From the NCBI RefSeq assembly GCF_001854405.1, contig NZ_CP017718.1, positions 3,224,001 to 3,288,000 of the forward strand: 64,000 nt of DNA, written 5' to 3'. This stretch comes from Hyphomonas sp. Mor2. GTDB taxonomy: Bacteria; Pseudomonadota; Alphaproteobacteria; Caulobacterales; Hyphomonadaceae. Below, piece after piece: positions 16,648 through 25,363 of this stretch. The notes under the pieces were generated by a model, which made no database searches, was not told the origin of the DNA, and was given only the letters and a program-made list of their open reading frames with translations. The position numbers were made by a program, and so were the translations under genes. Numbering within the stretch: position 1 is the stretch's first letter; the number at the start of each line of letters is the position of its first letter.

Positions 16648-17526
16648 TCATGGCCATTTCACGACAGGTGGCATGGACGAGAGGATGCTGGTGACATTGC
16701 CGCCCGTCTTCAGGCCAAATGTCGTGCCGCGATCATACAGTAGATTGAATTCGACATAACGACCGCGGCGGATGAGCTGCTCGTCACGTTCTTCTGGCGT
16801 CCAGCCTTCATTCATCCGGCGGCGGGCGAGTTTCGGATAAATGTCGGCGAACTGTTTCCCGACGGCCTGGGTAAAGGCGAAGTCACGGTCCCAGTCGCCG
16901 GTATTGTGGCGATCATAGAAAATGCCGCCCGTGCCGCGAGGCTCCTCGCGGTGGGCGAGATAGAAATATTCGTCACACCGTTGCTTGAAGTCCGGATACC
17001 AGGTCTTGTCGAATGGATCGCAAGCGGCCTGCATGGCCGCATGGAAGTCCACTGTGTCGGGAAAGTCGTCCTGACGCTGATAGTCCAGCAAAGGGGTGAG
17101 GTCGCCGCCGCCGCCAAACCAGCTCTCCGAGGTCACCAGCATGCGCGTATTCATGTGCACAGCAGGCACGCGGGGATTGTGCAAGTGGGCAATCAGGGAG
17201 ATTCCAGACGCCCAGAAGCGACCATCGGATTGGTCGGCGCCGGGAATCTGCGCGCGAAAGGCTTCCGAGAACTCGCCATAGACTTCCGAGAAATGCACGC
17301 CGACTTTCTCGAAGAATTTGCCGCGCATGATGGCCATCCGGCCGCCGCCCAGATCCTCGCTGCCATCGCCGCGGGCCCATTCGGTCTTTTCGAAGCGGCC
17401 GGGCTCGCCGGTATAGAGCGGGCGGTCGGCTTCATCCTCAAGCGCTTCGAACCGGGCAATGATGTCGTCCTGCAGCGATTTGAACCAAGTCGCGGCGCGT
17501 TGTTTCCGGGTCTCAATATCGGTCAT
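16648..17526 (-). CDS. hemF: Oxygen-dependent coproporphyrinogen III oxidase
   Basis: 292 residues. HemF signature blocks are present: [19 protein letters not shown] (split), [25 protein letters not shown] with the conserved N-x-R and [28 protein letters not shown], and the C-terminal [23 protein letters not shown]. It converts coproporphyrinogen III to protoporphyrinogen IX aerobically. Start 17526 ([10 protein letters not shown]) matches the family; the frame is open further upstream only by chance. It diverges from petA across a 245-base gap with a perfect palindrome, and is followed by tspO. Confidence 0.95.
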   Translation of the reverse strand: MTDIETRKQRAATWFKSLQDDIIARFEALEDEADRPLYTGEPGRFEKTEWARGDGSEDLGGGRMAIMRGKFFEKVGVHFSEVYGEFSEAFRAQIPGADQSDGRFWASGISLIAHLHNPRVPAVHMNTRMLVTSESWFGGGGDLTPLLDYQRQDDFPDTVDFHAAMQAACDPFDKTWYPDFKQRCDEYFYLAHREEPRGTGGIFYDRHNTGDWDRDFAFTQAVGKQFADIYPKLARRRMNEGWTPEERDEQLIRRGRYVEFNLLYDRGTTFGLKTGGNVTSILSSMPPVVKWP

Positions 17527-17691
17527 GATGGGTCCTGTAACTGAACGAGCGCCAGCGCTAAATATGCATTTGCAGCAACAGTATCGGTATATGTCCGTAG
17601 CGGAGGTGGAAATTGTGTCGCACGTTCTGCGGTTGCTGCTGCTTGAAATCATCCGCGAGGCAGGCTAGGCGAGCGGGATTAAGCGGGGAGG

Positions 17692-17712
17692 ATTGCGGCG
17701 CTGCGCCGCAAT
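17692..17712. repeat. Perfect 21-base palindrome between hemF and petA
   Basis: ATTGCGGCGC (17692-17701) and GCGCCGCAAT (17703-17712) are exact inverse copies around a single T. It lies 60 bases before the petA GTG and 165 bases from the hemF start, in the divergent promoter region. It could be a protein-binding operator for the respiratory/haem genes or a stem-loop in the petABC leader; sequence alone cannot tell. Confidence 0.5.
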
Positions 17713-17771
17713 GATGCTTTTCCCCAATCTGTGTATTTAGGCTGCAAAGTCATGCCGAAGGAAGAGAAGAC

Positions 17772-18341
17772 GTGAGCGCATCCAACGAGACGGCCCCGGA
17801 TCATGTCGACGAAGAACGCCGGGATTTCATCCACATTGCCACGATCGCCGCAACAGCCGGTGGTGTAGGCCTGGTGGCCTATCCTTTCATCGATCAGATG
17901 AATGCAGCAGGCGATACCAAGGCGGCTTCAAGCCTTGAAGTCGACATTTCAAAAATCCCTCTGGGCGGTGAAATCCGCGTTCTGATCGGCGGCAAGCCCT
18001 TCTTCCTCCGTCACCGCACGCCGGAAGAGATTGCCGCGGCGGTCAATACCGATCCGTCCAAGATGATCGACCCTGAAACCGACCAGGAACGCCTCGTGGC
18101 TCTGCCGGATGGGACCTATAACCCGGCGATTCTGGTGACCTCCGGCGCCTGTACCCACCTTGGCTGTGTGCCGGTAGGCCCGGCTCAAGGCAGCGTTGGC
18201 GATTATGGCGGCTGGTACTGCCCCTGCCACGGCTCGCACTACGACACATCTGGCCGCATTCGGAAGGGCCCAGCCCCGTCGAACCTGCCAGTCCCCGACT
18301 ATGAGTGGGTCACCCCCGCCCTGGTCAAGATTTCACTTTAG
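17772..18341 (+). CDS. petA: Ubiquinol-cytochrome c reductase Rieske iron-sulfur subunit
   Basis: 189 residues starting with GTG behind AAGGAAGAGAAG. A Tat-type signal anchor, EERRDFIHIATIAATAGGVG, carries the RR motif, as Rieske proteins need folded export. The cluster-binding loops are CTHLGC (Cys127, His129, Cys132) and CPCHGSHYD (Cys150, Cys152, His153); Cys127/His129/Cys150/His153 would hold the 2Fe-2S cluster, with Cys132-Cys152 the disulfide. It is the first gene of petABC, the periplasm-facing electron acceptor from ubiquinol in complex III. Upstream is the palindrome at 17692. Confidence 0.97.
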   Translation: MSASNETAPDHVDEERRDFIHIATIAATAGGVGLVAYPFIDQMNAAGDTKAASSLEVDISKIPLGGEIRVLIGGKPFFLRHRTPEEIAAAVNTDPSKMIDPETDQERLVALPDGTYNPAILVTSGACTHLGCVPVGPAQGSVGDYGGWYCPCHGSHYDTSGRIRKGPAPSNLPVPDYEWVTPALVKISL

Positions 18342-18359
18342 AGGAAGGACAAGAGACCG

Positions 18360-19802
18360 ATGAGCGGACACGAGTCCACCTACGAGCCAAAAACTGGCAT
18401 TGAGAAATGGCTAGACAGCCGTCTCCCGATCATTCGCTTGATGCATGATAGCGCGATCGACTTCCCGACCCCTAAAAACCTGAACTACTGGTACACTTTT
18501 GGCGGCATCCTGATGGTCTGCCTGGTGGTCCAGATTGTCACCGGGATCGTCCTCGCCATGCACTATACGGCCGATATCAATCAGGCCTTCGGGTCGGTTG
18601 AACGGATCATGCGCGACGTGCCTTATGGCTGGCTGATCCGCAACATCCACATGGTCGGCGCTTCGATGTTCTTCCTGGCGGTCTACATGCACATGTTCCG
18701 CGGGCTCTATTACGGCTCCTACAAGGCGCCGCGCGAAGTTCTGTGGCTGCTTGGCTGCATCATTTACCTGCTGATGATGGCGACCGCCTTCCTCGGCTAT
18801 ATGCTGCCTTGGGGACAGATGTCGCTGCACGGCGCGAACGTGATTATCAACCTGTTCGGAGCGATCCCGCTGGTCGGCGAGAGCATTCAGAGCTGGCTGA
18901 TGGGCGGCCCTTCGGTCGGCAACCAGACGCTGCAACGCTTCTTCTCGCTGCACTATTTGCTGCCCTTCATGATTGCTGGTGTTGTGCTCCTGCACATCTG
19001 GGCGCTGCACGTGCCCGGCAATAACAACCCGACCGGGGTAGAGGTTCAGGACGTCGAGAAAGACACCGTGCCGTTCCACCCATACTACACGGTCAAAGAC
19101 GGTTTCGCGATTGTCGTCTTCCTGATCATCTTCGCTGCCTTTGTCTTCTATGCCCCCAACGTGCTCGGGCATGCAGACAATTATATCGAAGCCAATCCGC
19201 TGGTGACACCGGCGCACATTGTGCCGGAATGGTACTTGCTGCCATTCTACGCGATCCTGCGCGCCATCACGTTCAATATTGGACCGATGGATGCGAAACT
19301 GCTCGGCGTGATTGCCATGTTCGGCTCGATCGCGGTGCTGTTCCTCCTGCCATGGCTCGACACATCGAAAGTGAAGTCCATGCGCTACCGTCCGGTCGCC
19401 AAGCAGTTCTTCTTGGTGTTCGTCGTCGTCTGCCTGCTGCTCGGCTGGTGCGGCGCGTCAAATCCGGACAATGCGATTATCTCCATGGGTGAAGACAAGC
19501 TGGTGGTGAACTATACCGACGCGGCTGGCCTCGAAGGCACACGCGTGTTCGAAGAGTATGCCCCGGCGGCGCAGTTCCGTGATGATCAGCGAGCCACGGG
19601 CGGGGTCGCTTCGATGGCGATCGAGAAGGCGCCAGCCTTCACGTTCAAGATACTGTCGCAGATCCTGACGGCCTACTATTTCGCCTTCTTTCTGATCATC
19701 CTGCCCGTGCTCGGTCTGCGCGAGCGTCCAAAGGGTGAGCCAGACTCCATTCACCAGTCCGTCCTCGGACATGATGCGCCGGCAGCGGCGCCAGCCGAAT
19801 AA
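18360..19802 (+). CDS. petB: Cytochrome b subunit of the bc1 complex
   Basis: 480 residues with eight or more membrane helices. Recognisable: [23 protein letters not shown], the haem-ligand histidines in the second and fourth helices (ALAMHYTA-type and [32 protein letters not shown]), the cd loop [17 protein letters not shown], and the Qo-site [15 protein letters not shown]. It spans the inner membrane and carries haems bL and bH. It is longer than mitochondrial cytochrome b because of an extra loop (residues ~370-420, [12 protein letters not shown] to DDQRATGG) before the last helices, a feature of several alphaproteobacteria. Spacing to petA is 18 bases, with a GAGGAAGGA ribosome site. Confidence 0.97.
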   Translation: MSGHESTYEPKTGIEKWLDSRLPIIRLMHDSAIDFPTPKNLNYWYTFGGILMVCLVVQIVTGIVLAMHYTADINQAFGSVERIMRDVPYGWLIRNIHMVGASMFFLAVYMHMFRGLYYGSYKAPREVLWLLGCIIYLLMMATAFLGYMLPWGQMSLHGANVIINLFGAIPLVGESIQSWLMGGPSVGNQTLQRFFSLHYLLPFMIAGVVLLHIWALHVPGNNNPTGVEVQDVEKDTVPFHPYYTVKDGFAIVVFLIIFAAFVFYAPNVLGHADNYIEANPLVTPAHIVPEWYLLPFYAILRAITFNIGPMDAKLLGVIAMFGSIAVLFLLPWLDTSKVKSMRYRPVAKQFFLVFVVVCLLLGWCGASNPDNAIISMGEDKLVVNYTDAAGLEGTRVFEEYAPAAQFRDDQRATGGVASMAIEKAPAFTFKILSQILTAYYFAFFLIILPVLGLRERPKGEPDSIHQSVLGHDAPAAAPAE

Positions 19803-19814
19803 GGAATCGCGGAT

Positions 19815-20756
19815 ATGAAACTTCTCCGTCCTCTCCTCGCAGGTCTTGGCGCGCTCGCTCTTGGCCTGACAGCCCATGCCGCGGGCGGCGCAAAGCACGC
19901 GCACGCACCGGAAGGTGGCTGGAAATTCGCCAAGGTCCCTGCAGGCAAGCTCGACAAGGAAAGCGTCCAGCGTGGCTTCCAGGTGTACCAGGAGGTCTGC
20001 GCCTCCTGCCACGGCATGAAGCTGCTTGCTTACCGTAATCTCGGTGAGCCTGGCGGTCCGTTCTACAATTCGGATTATCCGAACGCGAACGACAATCCGA
20101 TGGTCAAGGCGATCGCCGCCGAGATTGAAATTCTCGATCCCAATCCGGATGAGAATGGCGATCTGGTCTACCGCCCGGCCATTCCAGCCGATACGTTCCG
20201 CGAGCCATATGCAAATCCGCAGGCGGCCATGGCGGCCAATGGCGGCGCTCTGCCGCCGGATCTGTCGGTGATCACCAAAGCCCGCGGGCACGGCAATGAG
20301 GGCGATGGCGCGTCTTATGTCTACTCGTTGCTGACCGGCTACAAGGATGACAAGATCAAGACCAAGCCGGGCGACGATGGCCTGAACGTCAACTATATCG
20401 AGTTTGACGATGGCGAGACGGTCGGGACTCTGACCCAGCCAACCGGTCTGTACTACAATCCTTACTTTGCCGGGGACACGACCCCGCAATGGGACGGCGA
20501 CCCGCGTCACGCCCCTTATGGCGGCTTCCTCGCCATGGCCCCGCAGCTGCCGGAAGGCCGTGTGGAGTACATTGACGGAACTGAAGCGACCACGTCGCAA
20601 ATGGCCAAGGATGTGGCCATGTTCCTGCAATGGGCGGGGGATCCGAAGCAAGGCCAGCGCAAATCTCTGGCCCTGCCGACCATGATCTACCTGTTCCTGC
20701 TGGCGATCCTGCTCTGGTTCTCCTACAAGCGCATCTGGCGCAATGTGGCGCACTGA
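19815..20756 (+). CDS. petC: Cytochrome c1 subunit of the bc1 complex
   Basis: 313 residues with a Sec signal peptide (PLLAGLGALALGLTAHA). The haem c attachment site CASCHGMK has Cys62, Cys65 and His66; the distal methionine is likely in the segment FLAMAPQLPEGRVEY. The C-terminal membrane anchor is PTMIYLFLLAILLWFSYKRIWR. It passes electrons from the Rieske protein to soluble or membrane cytochrome c. It is the last gene of petABC, 12 bases after petB, and is followed by a rho-independent terminator at 20787-20819. Confidence 0.97.
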   Translation: MKLLRPLLAGLGALALGLTAHAAGGAKHAHAPEGGWKFAKVPAGKLDKESVQRGFQVYQEVCASCHGMKLLAYRNLGEPGGPFYNSDYPNANDNPMVKAIAAEIEILDPNPDENGDLVYRPAIPADTFREPYANPQAAMAANGGALPPDLSVITKARGHGNEGDGASYVYSLLTGYKDDKIKTKPGDDGLNVNYIEFDDGETVGTLTQPTGLYYNPYFAGDTTPQWDGDPRHAPYGGFLAMAPQLPEGRVEYIDGTEATTSQMAKDVAMFLQWAGDPKQGQRKSLALPTMIYLFLLAILLWFSYKRIWRNVAH

Positions 20757-20786
20757 GGCAGATAACACAGACGAGTGAATTGACGA

Positions 20787-20819
20787 CCCCGCTCTGGATT
20801 GCTCCAAGGGCGGGGTTTT
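20787..20819 (+). terminator. Rho-independent terminator after petABC
   Basis: CCCCGC (20787-20792) pairs with GCGGGG (20810-20815) and is followed at once by TTTT. It lies 30 bases after the petC stop and 20 bases before mtnP, so mtnP should have its own promoter or depend on readthrough. Confidence 0.82.
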
Positions 20820-20838
20820 CGCATCTGGAGAAACGAAT

Positions 20839-21717
20839 ATGTCCAAATGGGTGATTGGGGTCATTGGCGGCTCGGGTCTGTATGAATTCGAGGGGCTGGA
20901 AGACGCCGAGACGATTAAGGTCGAAACGCCCTGGGGGGCACCTTCGGATGCCTTGGTCAAAGGCCGGGTTGGGGAGGTTGAGCTGGTCTTCCTACCGCGG
21001 CATGGCAAAGGCCACCGCTTGACGCCGACCACGGTGCCCTACCGCGCCAATATCGATGCGTTGAAGCGGCTCGGCTGTACCGACATCCTGTCCATCTCTG
21101 CCTGCGGGTCGCTGCAGGAGCAGTATGCACCGGGTGAGTTTGTCATGGTCGATCAGTTCATTGACCGCACCTTTGCGCGCGAGAAGACCTTTTTCGGGCC
21201 CGGCATGGTGGCGCATGTGTCGATGGCGGATCCGATCTGTGCGCGGCTCTCGGGACTTGCCGGAGATGCGGCGGTCTCCGTCGGCGCCACGGTGCATCGC
21301 GGCGGCACCTATCTGACCATGGAGGGGCCGCAATTCTCGTCACGGGCGGAAAGCCATCTCTATCGCCAATGGGGCTGCGACGTGATCGGCATGACCAATA
21401 TGCCAGAAGCCAAACTGGCGCGCGAAGCGGAGCTGCCTTATGCGACCATGGCCATGGTCACCGATTATGATTGCTGGCGTGAGGATGAAGCCGCGGTCGA
21501 GGTCACCAATGTCCTCGAAGTGATGGCAGCGAACACCGCCAAGGCGAAAGCTGCGATCGGCGCCTTGGCGGCGGCGCTGCAAGGCACGGAACGCACACCG
21601 ACCCCGCAAGGGATCGAAACGTGTCTGGACTATGCCCTGATCACCGCCCCGGATGCGCGCGATCCGGCGGTGCTGGCAAAGCTGGACGCTGTGGCTGGCC
21701 GGGTGCTCGGCGATTAG
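20839..21717 (+). CDS. mtnP: S-methyl-5'-thioadenosine phosphorylase
   Basis: 292 residues of the PNP/MTAP family. GVIGGSGLYEFEGLED opens the protein, followed by FLPRHGKGHRLTPTTVPYRANI (split), the active-site MEGPQFSSRAES, GMTNMPEAKLARE and VTDYDCWRED. The NMPE and DYDCW context matches MTAP rather than guanosine/inosine phosphorylases. It cleaves methylthioadenosine, a by-product of polyamine and homoserine-lactone synthesis, to adenine and methylthioribose-1-phosphate. GGAGAAACGAAT supplies the ribosome site. It fits with metF and metA elsewhere in the window in methionine/SAM economy. Confidence 0.94.
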   Translation: MSKWVIGVIGGSGLYEFEGLEDAETIKVETPWGAPSDALVKGRVGEVELVFLPRHGKGHRLTPTTVPYRANIDALKRLGCTDILSISACGSLQEQYAPGEFVMVDQFIDRTFAREKTFFGPGMVAHVSMADPICARLSGLAGDAAVSVGATVHRGGTYLTMEGPQFSSRAESHLYRQWGCDVIGMTNMPEAKLAREAELPYATMAMVTDYDCWREDEAAVEVTNVLEVMAANTAKAKAAIGALAAALQGTERTPTPQGIETCLDYALITAPDARDPAVLAKLDAVAGRVLGD

Positions 21718-21825
21718 GTCACACTCACTGTCAAAATCGCCAGTGTCGCGGAAGAGTCATCTTGCGACTCACTCAGCCTTCGTCTTTAAGCCGTAGGCAG
21801 GGTTACGGGCAAAGGCGGCACTTTC

Positions 21826-22758
21826 ATGAAACTCATCTCCTGCAATGCGAACCGACCACTTGCAGAGGCCATCGCAGACCATCTCGATTGTCCCCTGACC
21901 GATGCCGAAGTGAAGAATTTCGCTGACAATGAGATTTTCGTGCGGATCAATGAGAATGTGCGCGGCGAGGATGTCTTCGTCATCCAGTCGACCTCGAAAC
22001 CGGCGAATGACAATCTGATGGAATTGCTGATCTGTATCGATGCGCTGCGCCGCGCGTCGGCGGCGCGGATCACCGCCGTGATTCCGTATTTCGGCTATGC
22101 CCGTCAGGATCGCAAGACCGATGGCCGGACGCCGATTTCGGCCAAGCTGGTGGCCAATTTGATTTCGTCGGCGGGCGCAGACCGCGTCCTGACCATGGAT
22201 CTCCACGCGGGCCAGATCCAGGGCTTCTTCGATATTCCGACCGACAATATGGTCGCGCTTCCGGTCATGGTGGATGACGTTCAGCGGCGCCTGGGCGGCG
22301 ACAAGCTGATGGTGGTCTCCCCGGATGTGGGCGGCGTGGTCCGGGCCCGGTCCTTTGCCAAGCGGATCGGCGCTGACCTCGCCATCGTCGACAAACGCCG
22401 CCCGGAAGCCGGCAAGTCCGAAGTCATGAACATTATCGGCGATGTGGATGGCCGACAGTGCATTCTGGTCGATGACATTTGCGATTCAGGGGGCACGCTA
22501 TGCAACGCTGCCGCCGCGCTGAAAGAGCAGGGCGCGACCTCAGTCAGCGCCTATATCACGCATGGCGTCCTGTCGAACAATGCAGTGGGCCGGATCGAGA
22601 AATCAGAGATGGATGAGCTTGTGATCTGCAATACGATCCGTCCGTCCGACAATGATGCCAAGTCCAAGAAACTGCGCGTGCTCTCAGTGGCGCCGCTGCT
22701 CGGTGAAGCGATCCGGCGGATTGCGAACAATGAGAGCGTGTCGAAACTGTTCGACTAG
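21826..22758 (+). CDS. prs: Ribose-phosphate pyrophosphokinase
   Basis: 310 residues, the normal length. It has [24 protein letters not shown] (split), the ATP/flexible loop [21 protein letters not shown] (split), the regulatory region [17 protein letters not shown], and the PRPP-binding loop [16 protein letters not shown]. It makes PRPP from ribose-5-phosphate and ATP for nucleotide, histidine and tryptophan synthesis. The first residues [16 protein letters not shown] match the family start. It ends convergently, overlapping the minus-strand M23 peptidase stop by 4 bases. Confidence 0.97.
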   Translation: MKLISCNANRPLAEAIADHLDCPLTDAEVKNFADNEIFVRINENVRGEDVFVIQSTSKPANDNLMELLICIDALRRASAARITAVIPYFGYARQDRKTDGRTPISAKLVANLISSAGADRVLTMDLHAGQIQGFFDIPTDNMVALPVMVDDVQRRLGGDKLMVVSPDVGGVVRARSFAKRIGADLAIVDKRRPEAGKSEVMNIIGDVDGRQCILVDDICDSGGTLCNAAAALKEQGATSVSAYITHGVLSNNAVGRIEKSEMDELVICNTIRPSDNDAKSKKLRVLSVAPLLGEAIRRIANNESVSKLFD

Positions 22759-23264
22759 TCTGGCGTTCGCTCCGACTCGTAGAAACTCAAGTTTTCCATG
22801 AGTTCCGGGTCGTATTGCTTGTCATGAAAGCGGGTTTCCAAATGCAGATGCGGGGGAACATCGCGTCCCGTGCTGCCGACCTCGCCCAGCACATGCCCCG
22901 CCTCGACCCGGTCGCCTGCACGCACGCGTATTTTGCTGAGGTGAGCCATCCGAATAACCCAGCCCTCTGAAACTTTTAGATCAACGACGCGGCCATAGCC
23001 GGTTTCAGAATCCGCGAATAGAACTATGCCATCCGCAGGAGCATGAACGGGCGCCGAGAATGACGCGGCAAGGTCAATTCCTCCGTGCCACTGTATGCCG
23101 TCGCGAAATGGATTTTCTATCATACCAAATTCGGAAACCATGTCGGCTTCATTCAGAACCGGTTTCGAGAACACAATCCCTTCTGTGGAAGGGAGGTCCT
23201 TCGCATTCGCCAATGGACCGCACGTCGCAATGGCAGCTGCGCAAACGAATAGTTTCGGGATCAC
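22755..23264 (-). CDS. Secreted M23 (LytM-type) peptidase
   Basis: 169 residues with a Sec signal peptide ([17 protein letters not shown], cleavage near residue 21). The body is almost wholly one LytM domain, with all zinc and catalytic positions: His60 and Asp64 in HGGID, His108 in MAHLSK, and His139/His141 in PHLHLE. Such enzymes cut peptide cross-links in murein. There is no LysM, SH3 or coiled coil, so it is a minimal periplasmic endopeptidase. It lies 105 bases downstream of the M56-M23 fusion gene and on the same strand, and the two M23 domains are similar in layout, suggesting a functional pair. Confidence 0.88.
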   Translation of the reverse strand: MIPKLFVCAAAIATCGPLANAKDLPSTEGIVFSKPVLNEADMVSEFGMIENPFRDGIQWHGGIDLAASFSAPVHAPADGIVLFADSETGYGRVVDLKVSEGWVIRMAHLSKIRVRAGDRVEAGHVLGEVGSTGRDVPPHLHLETRFHDKQYDPELMENLSFYESERTPD

Positions 23265-23369
23265 GTTGATAGCCTCTCCTTCGCCTGGCCTTACCTAGGG
23301 CACGGAGCGGTATCTGCGTTCAAGTTAGATAAAGTTAAATCTTGCGATTAGAACTTTGTTCACCAAACC

Positions 23370-24770
23370 CTATCCGGTTTCGCAGCAGCCTTCGTACAGG
23401 ACCAGGCCTTTGACGGTGAGCGGATCGATATGCTCGCCATCCTTGTAGACCTCCAGGTGAAGATGCGGATAGCGGGCGGATCGCCCGGTCTTGCCGACCT
23501 TGCCAAGTGTGGTCCCGGCTTTGATCTTCTGGTCTTCCTCAACCAGGATTTTTGACATTTGTGAGAAACGCATCTTGCGTCCGTCCTCAAGCAAGAGGTC
23601 GACCGTGTAGCCATAGTCTTCCTTTTTGCCCGCCCAGATCACTTTGGCATCCGTAGGGCTGTAGATTGGCGTGTGCTCCTTGGCCTTGATATCGACGCCG
23701 CTATGCCACCAGCTCTTGTCATCGACTTCGCTGTAAATCTTGCCAAAAGACTGACTGACCTTGGCATAGGAGTCGATAAACACGGCGTGGGTGAACACAT
23801 TGCCGCTCACCACCGAGGTTGCCTGAGCAAGTGAAAGCGGGGCGAGCAGCAAGCCTGCCAGCAGTGCGAGGCCGGCCAGGCGCCCGCGGGGTTTGCGGGC
23901 GTCACGCTCCAGCAATTGCGTCAGGCGCTTCTTGAGGGTCTCGTGTCGCGGCAGGATGAAGGCTGCGACCGGCAAAGGCTGGACTGGATGCGGCCGCGTC
24001 ACGCGCGCCGTATTGGCCAGCGCCCGTGCATAGGCAAAATTGTCCCCGGTCAGCGCCGCTGTCTGCTCGTCACAGGCCGCTTCGCGCCAATAATCCAGCT
24101 GTCGACGCATCACCCAGGCAAAGGGCGAGAACCAGAACACATCCGCGACCAGGCGCTCGAATGGCCGCGTGATTAGATCGCCGCGCGAGATGTGCGTGCA
24201 CTCATGCGCGAGAATGATATCGGCATCGCGTTGATCCGAGATGGCGTCCGGCAGATAGATCGTCCGTTGACGAATGCCCGCCAGAAACGGCGAGCCATGC
24301 GGAATGCTGGCCGTCGCCGGGGCGCGCTTGAGGCCGAGTTTCCGCGCCCAGGTATCGGACTGAACCCGGTCATGCGGCGTGGCGAGTTTCTTGATGTTCT
24401 GCAGGCGCACCTGGCACAGCGTGTTCATGCCGAGCCGGGCAAGCCATCCGGCGACCAGCGCGCCCAGCAGGATCATGCCGATAATGGGCGCGGCGTTTGA
24501 TTCGGTTGCGGCCAGAACCGCGCCGTTTGCGTACAAGGCTTCCGCGGCCCCGCCGATGTAGGGCAAGTCGGGGATGGGGGTCGCGATCGGGGCCGGGATC
24601 AGGGCGTAAATGCCTGCAATGACCCAGGGCAGGAAGGCGAGAATGGCGGCACCCCGCCAGATTGTATGAGCGAACCGGGCCGGTACGGGCTCACGGCTCA
24701 GATAATGAGCACCCCCCGCAAGTAACCCCGTCCAGATCAGCGAAAACGCGATGAACCAGAGGGCTGTCAT
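23370..24770 (-). CDS. M56-M23 fusion: BlaR1-like membrane protease with C-terminal LytM domain
   Basis: 466 residues. Residues ~1-315 form an M56 (BlaR1/MecR1) protease: membrane helices near 3-20, 41-60 and 95-112, zinc motif HECTH at 189-193 with the downstream EAACDE glutamate at 230-235, and a helix near 299-315. Residues ~325-466 form a periplasmic M23/LytM domain in the place where BlaR1 has a penicillin-binding sensor. That domain keeps the zinc ligands (His356, Asp360 in HSGVD; His438 in HLHLE) but the usual catalytic His of the MAHLS segment is Gln404 (FSQMSK), so it may bind rather than cut murein. It follows a BlaI-type repressor gene by 3 bases. Inferred role: sense wall state, then inactivate BlaI. 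Confidence 0.88.
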   Translation of the reverse strand: MTALWFIAFSLIWTGLLAGGAHYLSREPVPARFAHTIWRGAAILAFLPWVIAGIYALIPAPIATPIPDLPYIGGAAEALYANGAVLAATESNAAPIIGMILLGALVAGWLARLGMNTLCQVRLQNIKKLATPHDRVQSDTWARKLGLKRAPATASIPHGSPFLAGIRQRTIYLPDAISDQRDADIILAHECTHISRGDLITRPFERLVADVFWFSPFAWVMRRQLDYWREAACDEQTAALTGDNFAYARALANTARVTRPHPVQPLPVAAFILPRHETLKKRLTQLLERDARKPRGRLAGLALLAGLLLAPLSLAQATSVVSGNVFTHAVFIDSYAKVSQSFGKIYSEVDDKSWWHSGVDIKAKEHTPIYSPTDAKVIWAGKKEDYGYTVDLLLEDGRKMRFSQMSKILVEEDQKIKAGTTLGKVGKTGRSARYPHLHLEVYKDGEHIDPLTVKGLVLYEGCCETG

Positions 24771-24773
24771 ACT

Positions 24774-25154
24774 CTACTCTCCGTTTTCTTTGGCTTCCGC
24801 CGCGTTGATGATCGAGTCCAGCTCATCGAGCTCGTCATTCGACAGGTGAGGACTTTCGGCGAACATGGTGGCCGGAATAGGGCCATCCATATCAAGGACC
24901 TTTCGCGCCAGATGCCGAACCAGGCTGCCCAGGGTCTCAACCCGATCGAGCAAAGGCTCGAACGTGACCGGATCGACGGCGCCATTACGCTGCACCCAAC
25001 CCTTTGCTTCCATGCGGCCAAGCACCGTTCGAGTGGTCGAGAGCTGCCAGTCCTGTGAAGGGCCAACCGCTTCATGCAATTGGCGCGCGGTCTTGGCGCC
25101 GCTATTCCAGAGATATTTCAGGATCACGAGCTCTGACGGATTGGGATTGGCCAT
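24774..25154 (-). CDS. BlaI/MecI/CopY-family transcriptional repressor
   Basis: 126 residues. The winged helix reads SELVILKYLWNSGAKTARQLHEAV, then WQLSTTRTVLGRMEAKGWV (recognition helix and wing), the BlaI pattern; the C-terminal helices (LVRHLARKVLDMDG, LSNDELDELDSII) would form the dimer and hold the cleavage site. It represses its own operon and is normally removed by proteolysis when the partner M56 protein is activated. The gene immediately precedes the M56-M23 fusion. Two BlaI-like sites stand 19 bases before its ATG. No beta-lactamase gene is adjacent, so the regulon is probably cell-wall related. Confidence 0.9.
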   Translation of the reverse strand: MANPNPSELVILKYLWNSGAKTARQLHEAVGPSQDWQLSTTRTVLGRMEAKGWVQRNGAVDPVTFEPLLDRVETLGSLVRHLARKVLDMDGPIPATMFAESPHLSNDELDELDSIINAAEAKENGE

Positions 25155-25172
25155 AGGGTCTCTCTCTTTCGC

Positions 25173-25200
25173 TACAGCTGTAAATCTACGTCTGTAAATC
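25173..25200. promoter_or_regulatory. Tandem BlaI-type operators
   Basis: Two adjoining 14-base units, TACAGCTGTAAATC at 25173-25186 and TACGTCTGTAAATC at 25187-25200. Each contains the BlaI/MecI half-site arrangement TAC-n-TGTA; the first, TACAGCTGTA, is a perfect palindrome. They sit just upstream of the BlaI-type gene. Family knowledge makes these the expected repressor sites; occupancy is inferred. Confidence 0.75.
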
Positions 25201-25363
25201 CCATTAAGTCAAGTTGTCTGCGGCTGTGCGGTTGCAGCGCGGCGCTGTTTCCTGTAAGGGCAGCGCCTTGAAGAAAGGGCGGCGCGAGGTCGTACCTGTC
25301 AGGCTGTCACCCAAAGGGCTTGCGAGCAAAGCCAGGGCGGACTTCAGGGCGAAAGGAAAAAAC

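Noticed and set aside
17459..17668. Small plus-strand frame near the hemF start ([16 protein letters not shown]...)
   Set aside because: No ribosome-binding sequence of note, overlaps the hemF start region, and has no recognisable features.
17692..17712. Terminator reading of the hemF/petA palindrome
   Set aside because: It lies between divergent genes with only a short T-run, so there is no upstream transcript for it to end; treated as a possible operator or leader hairpin instead.
19458..21032. Open frame of 524 codons on the minus strand
   Set aside because: Crosses the ends of petB, petC, the terminator and mtnP on the other strand; no motif. A chance open frame.
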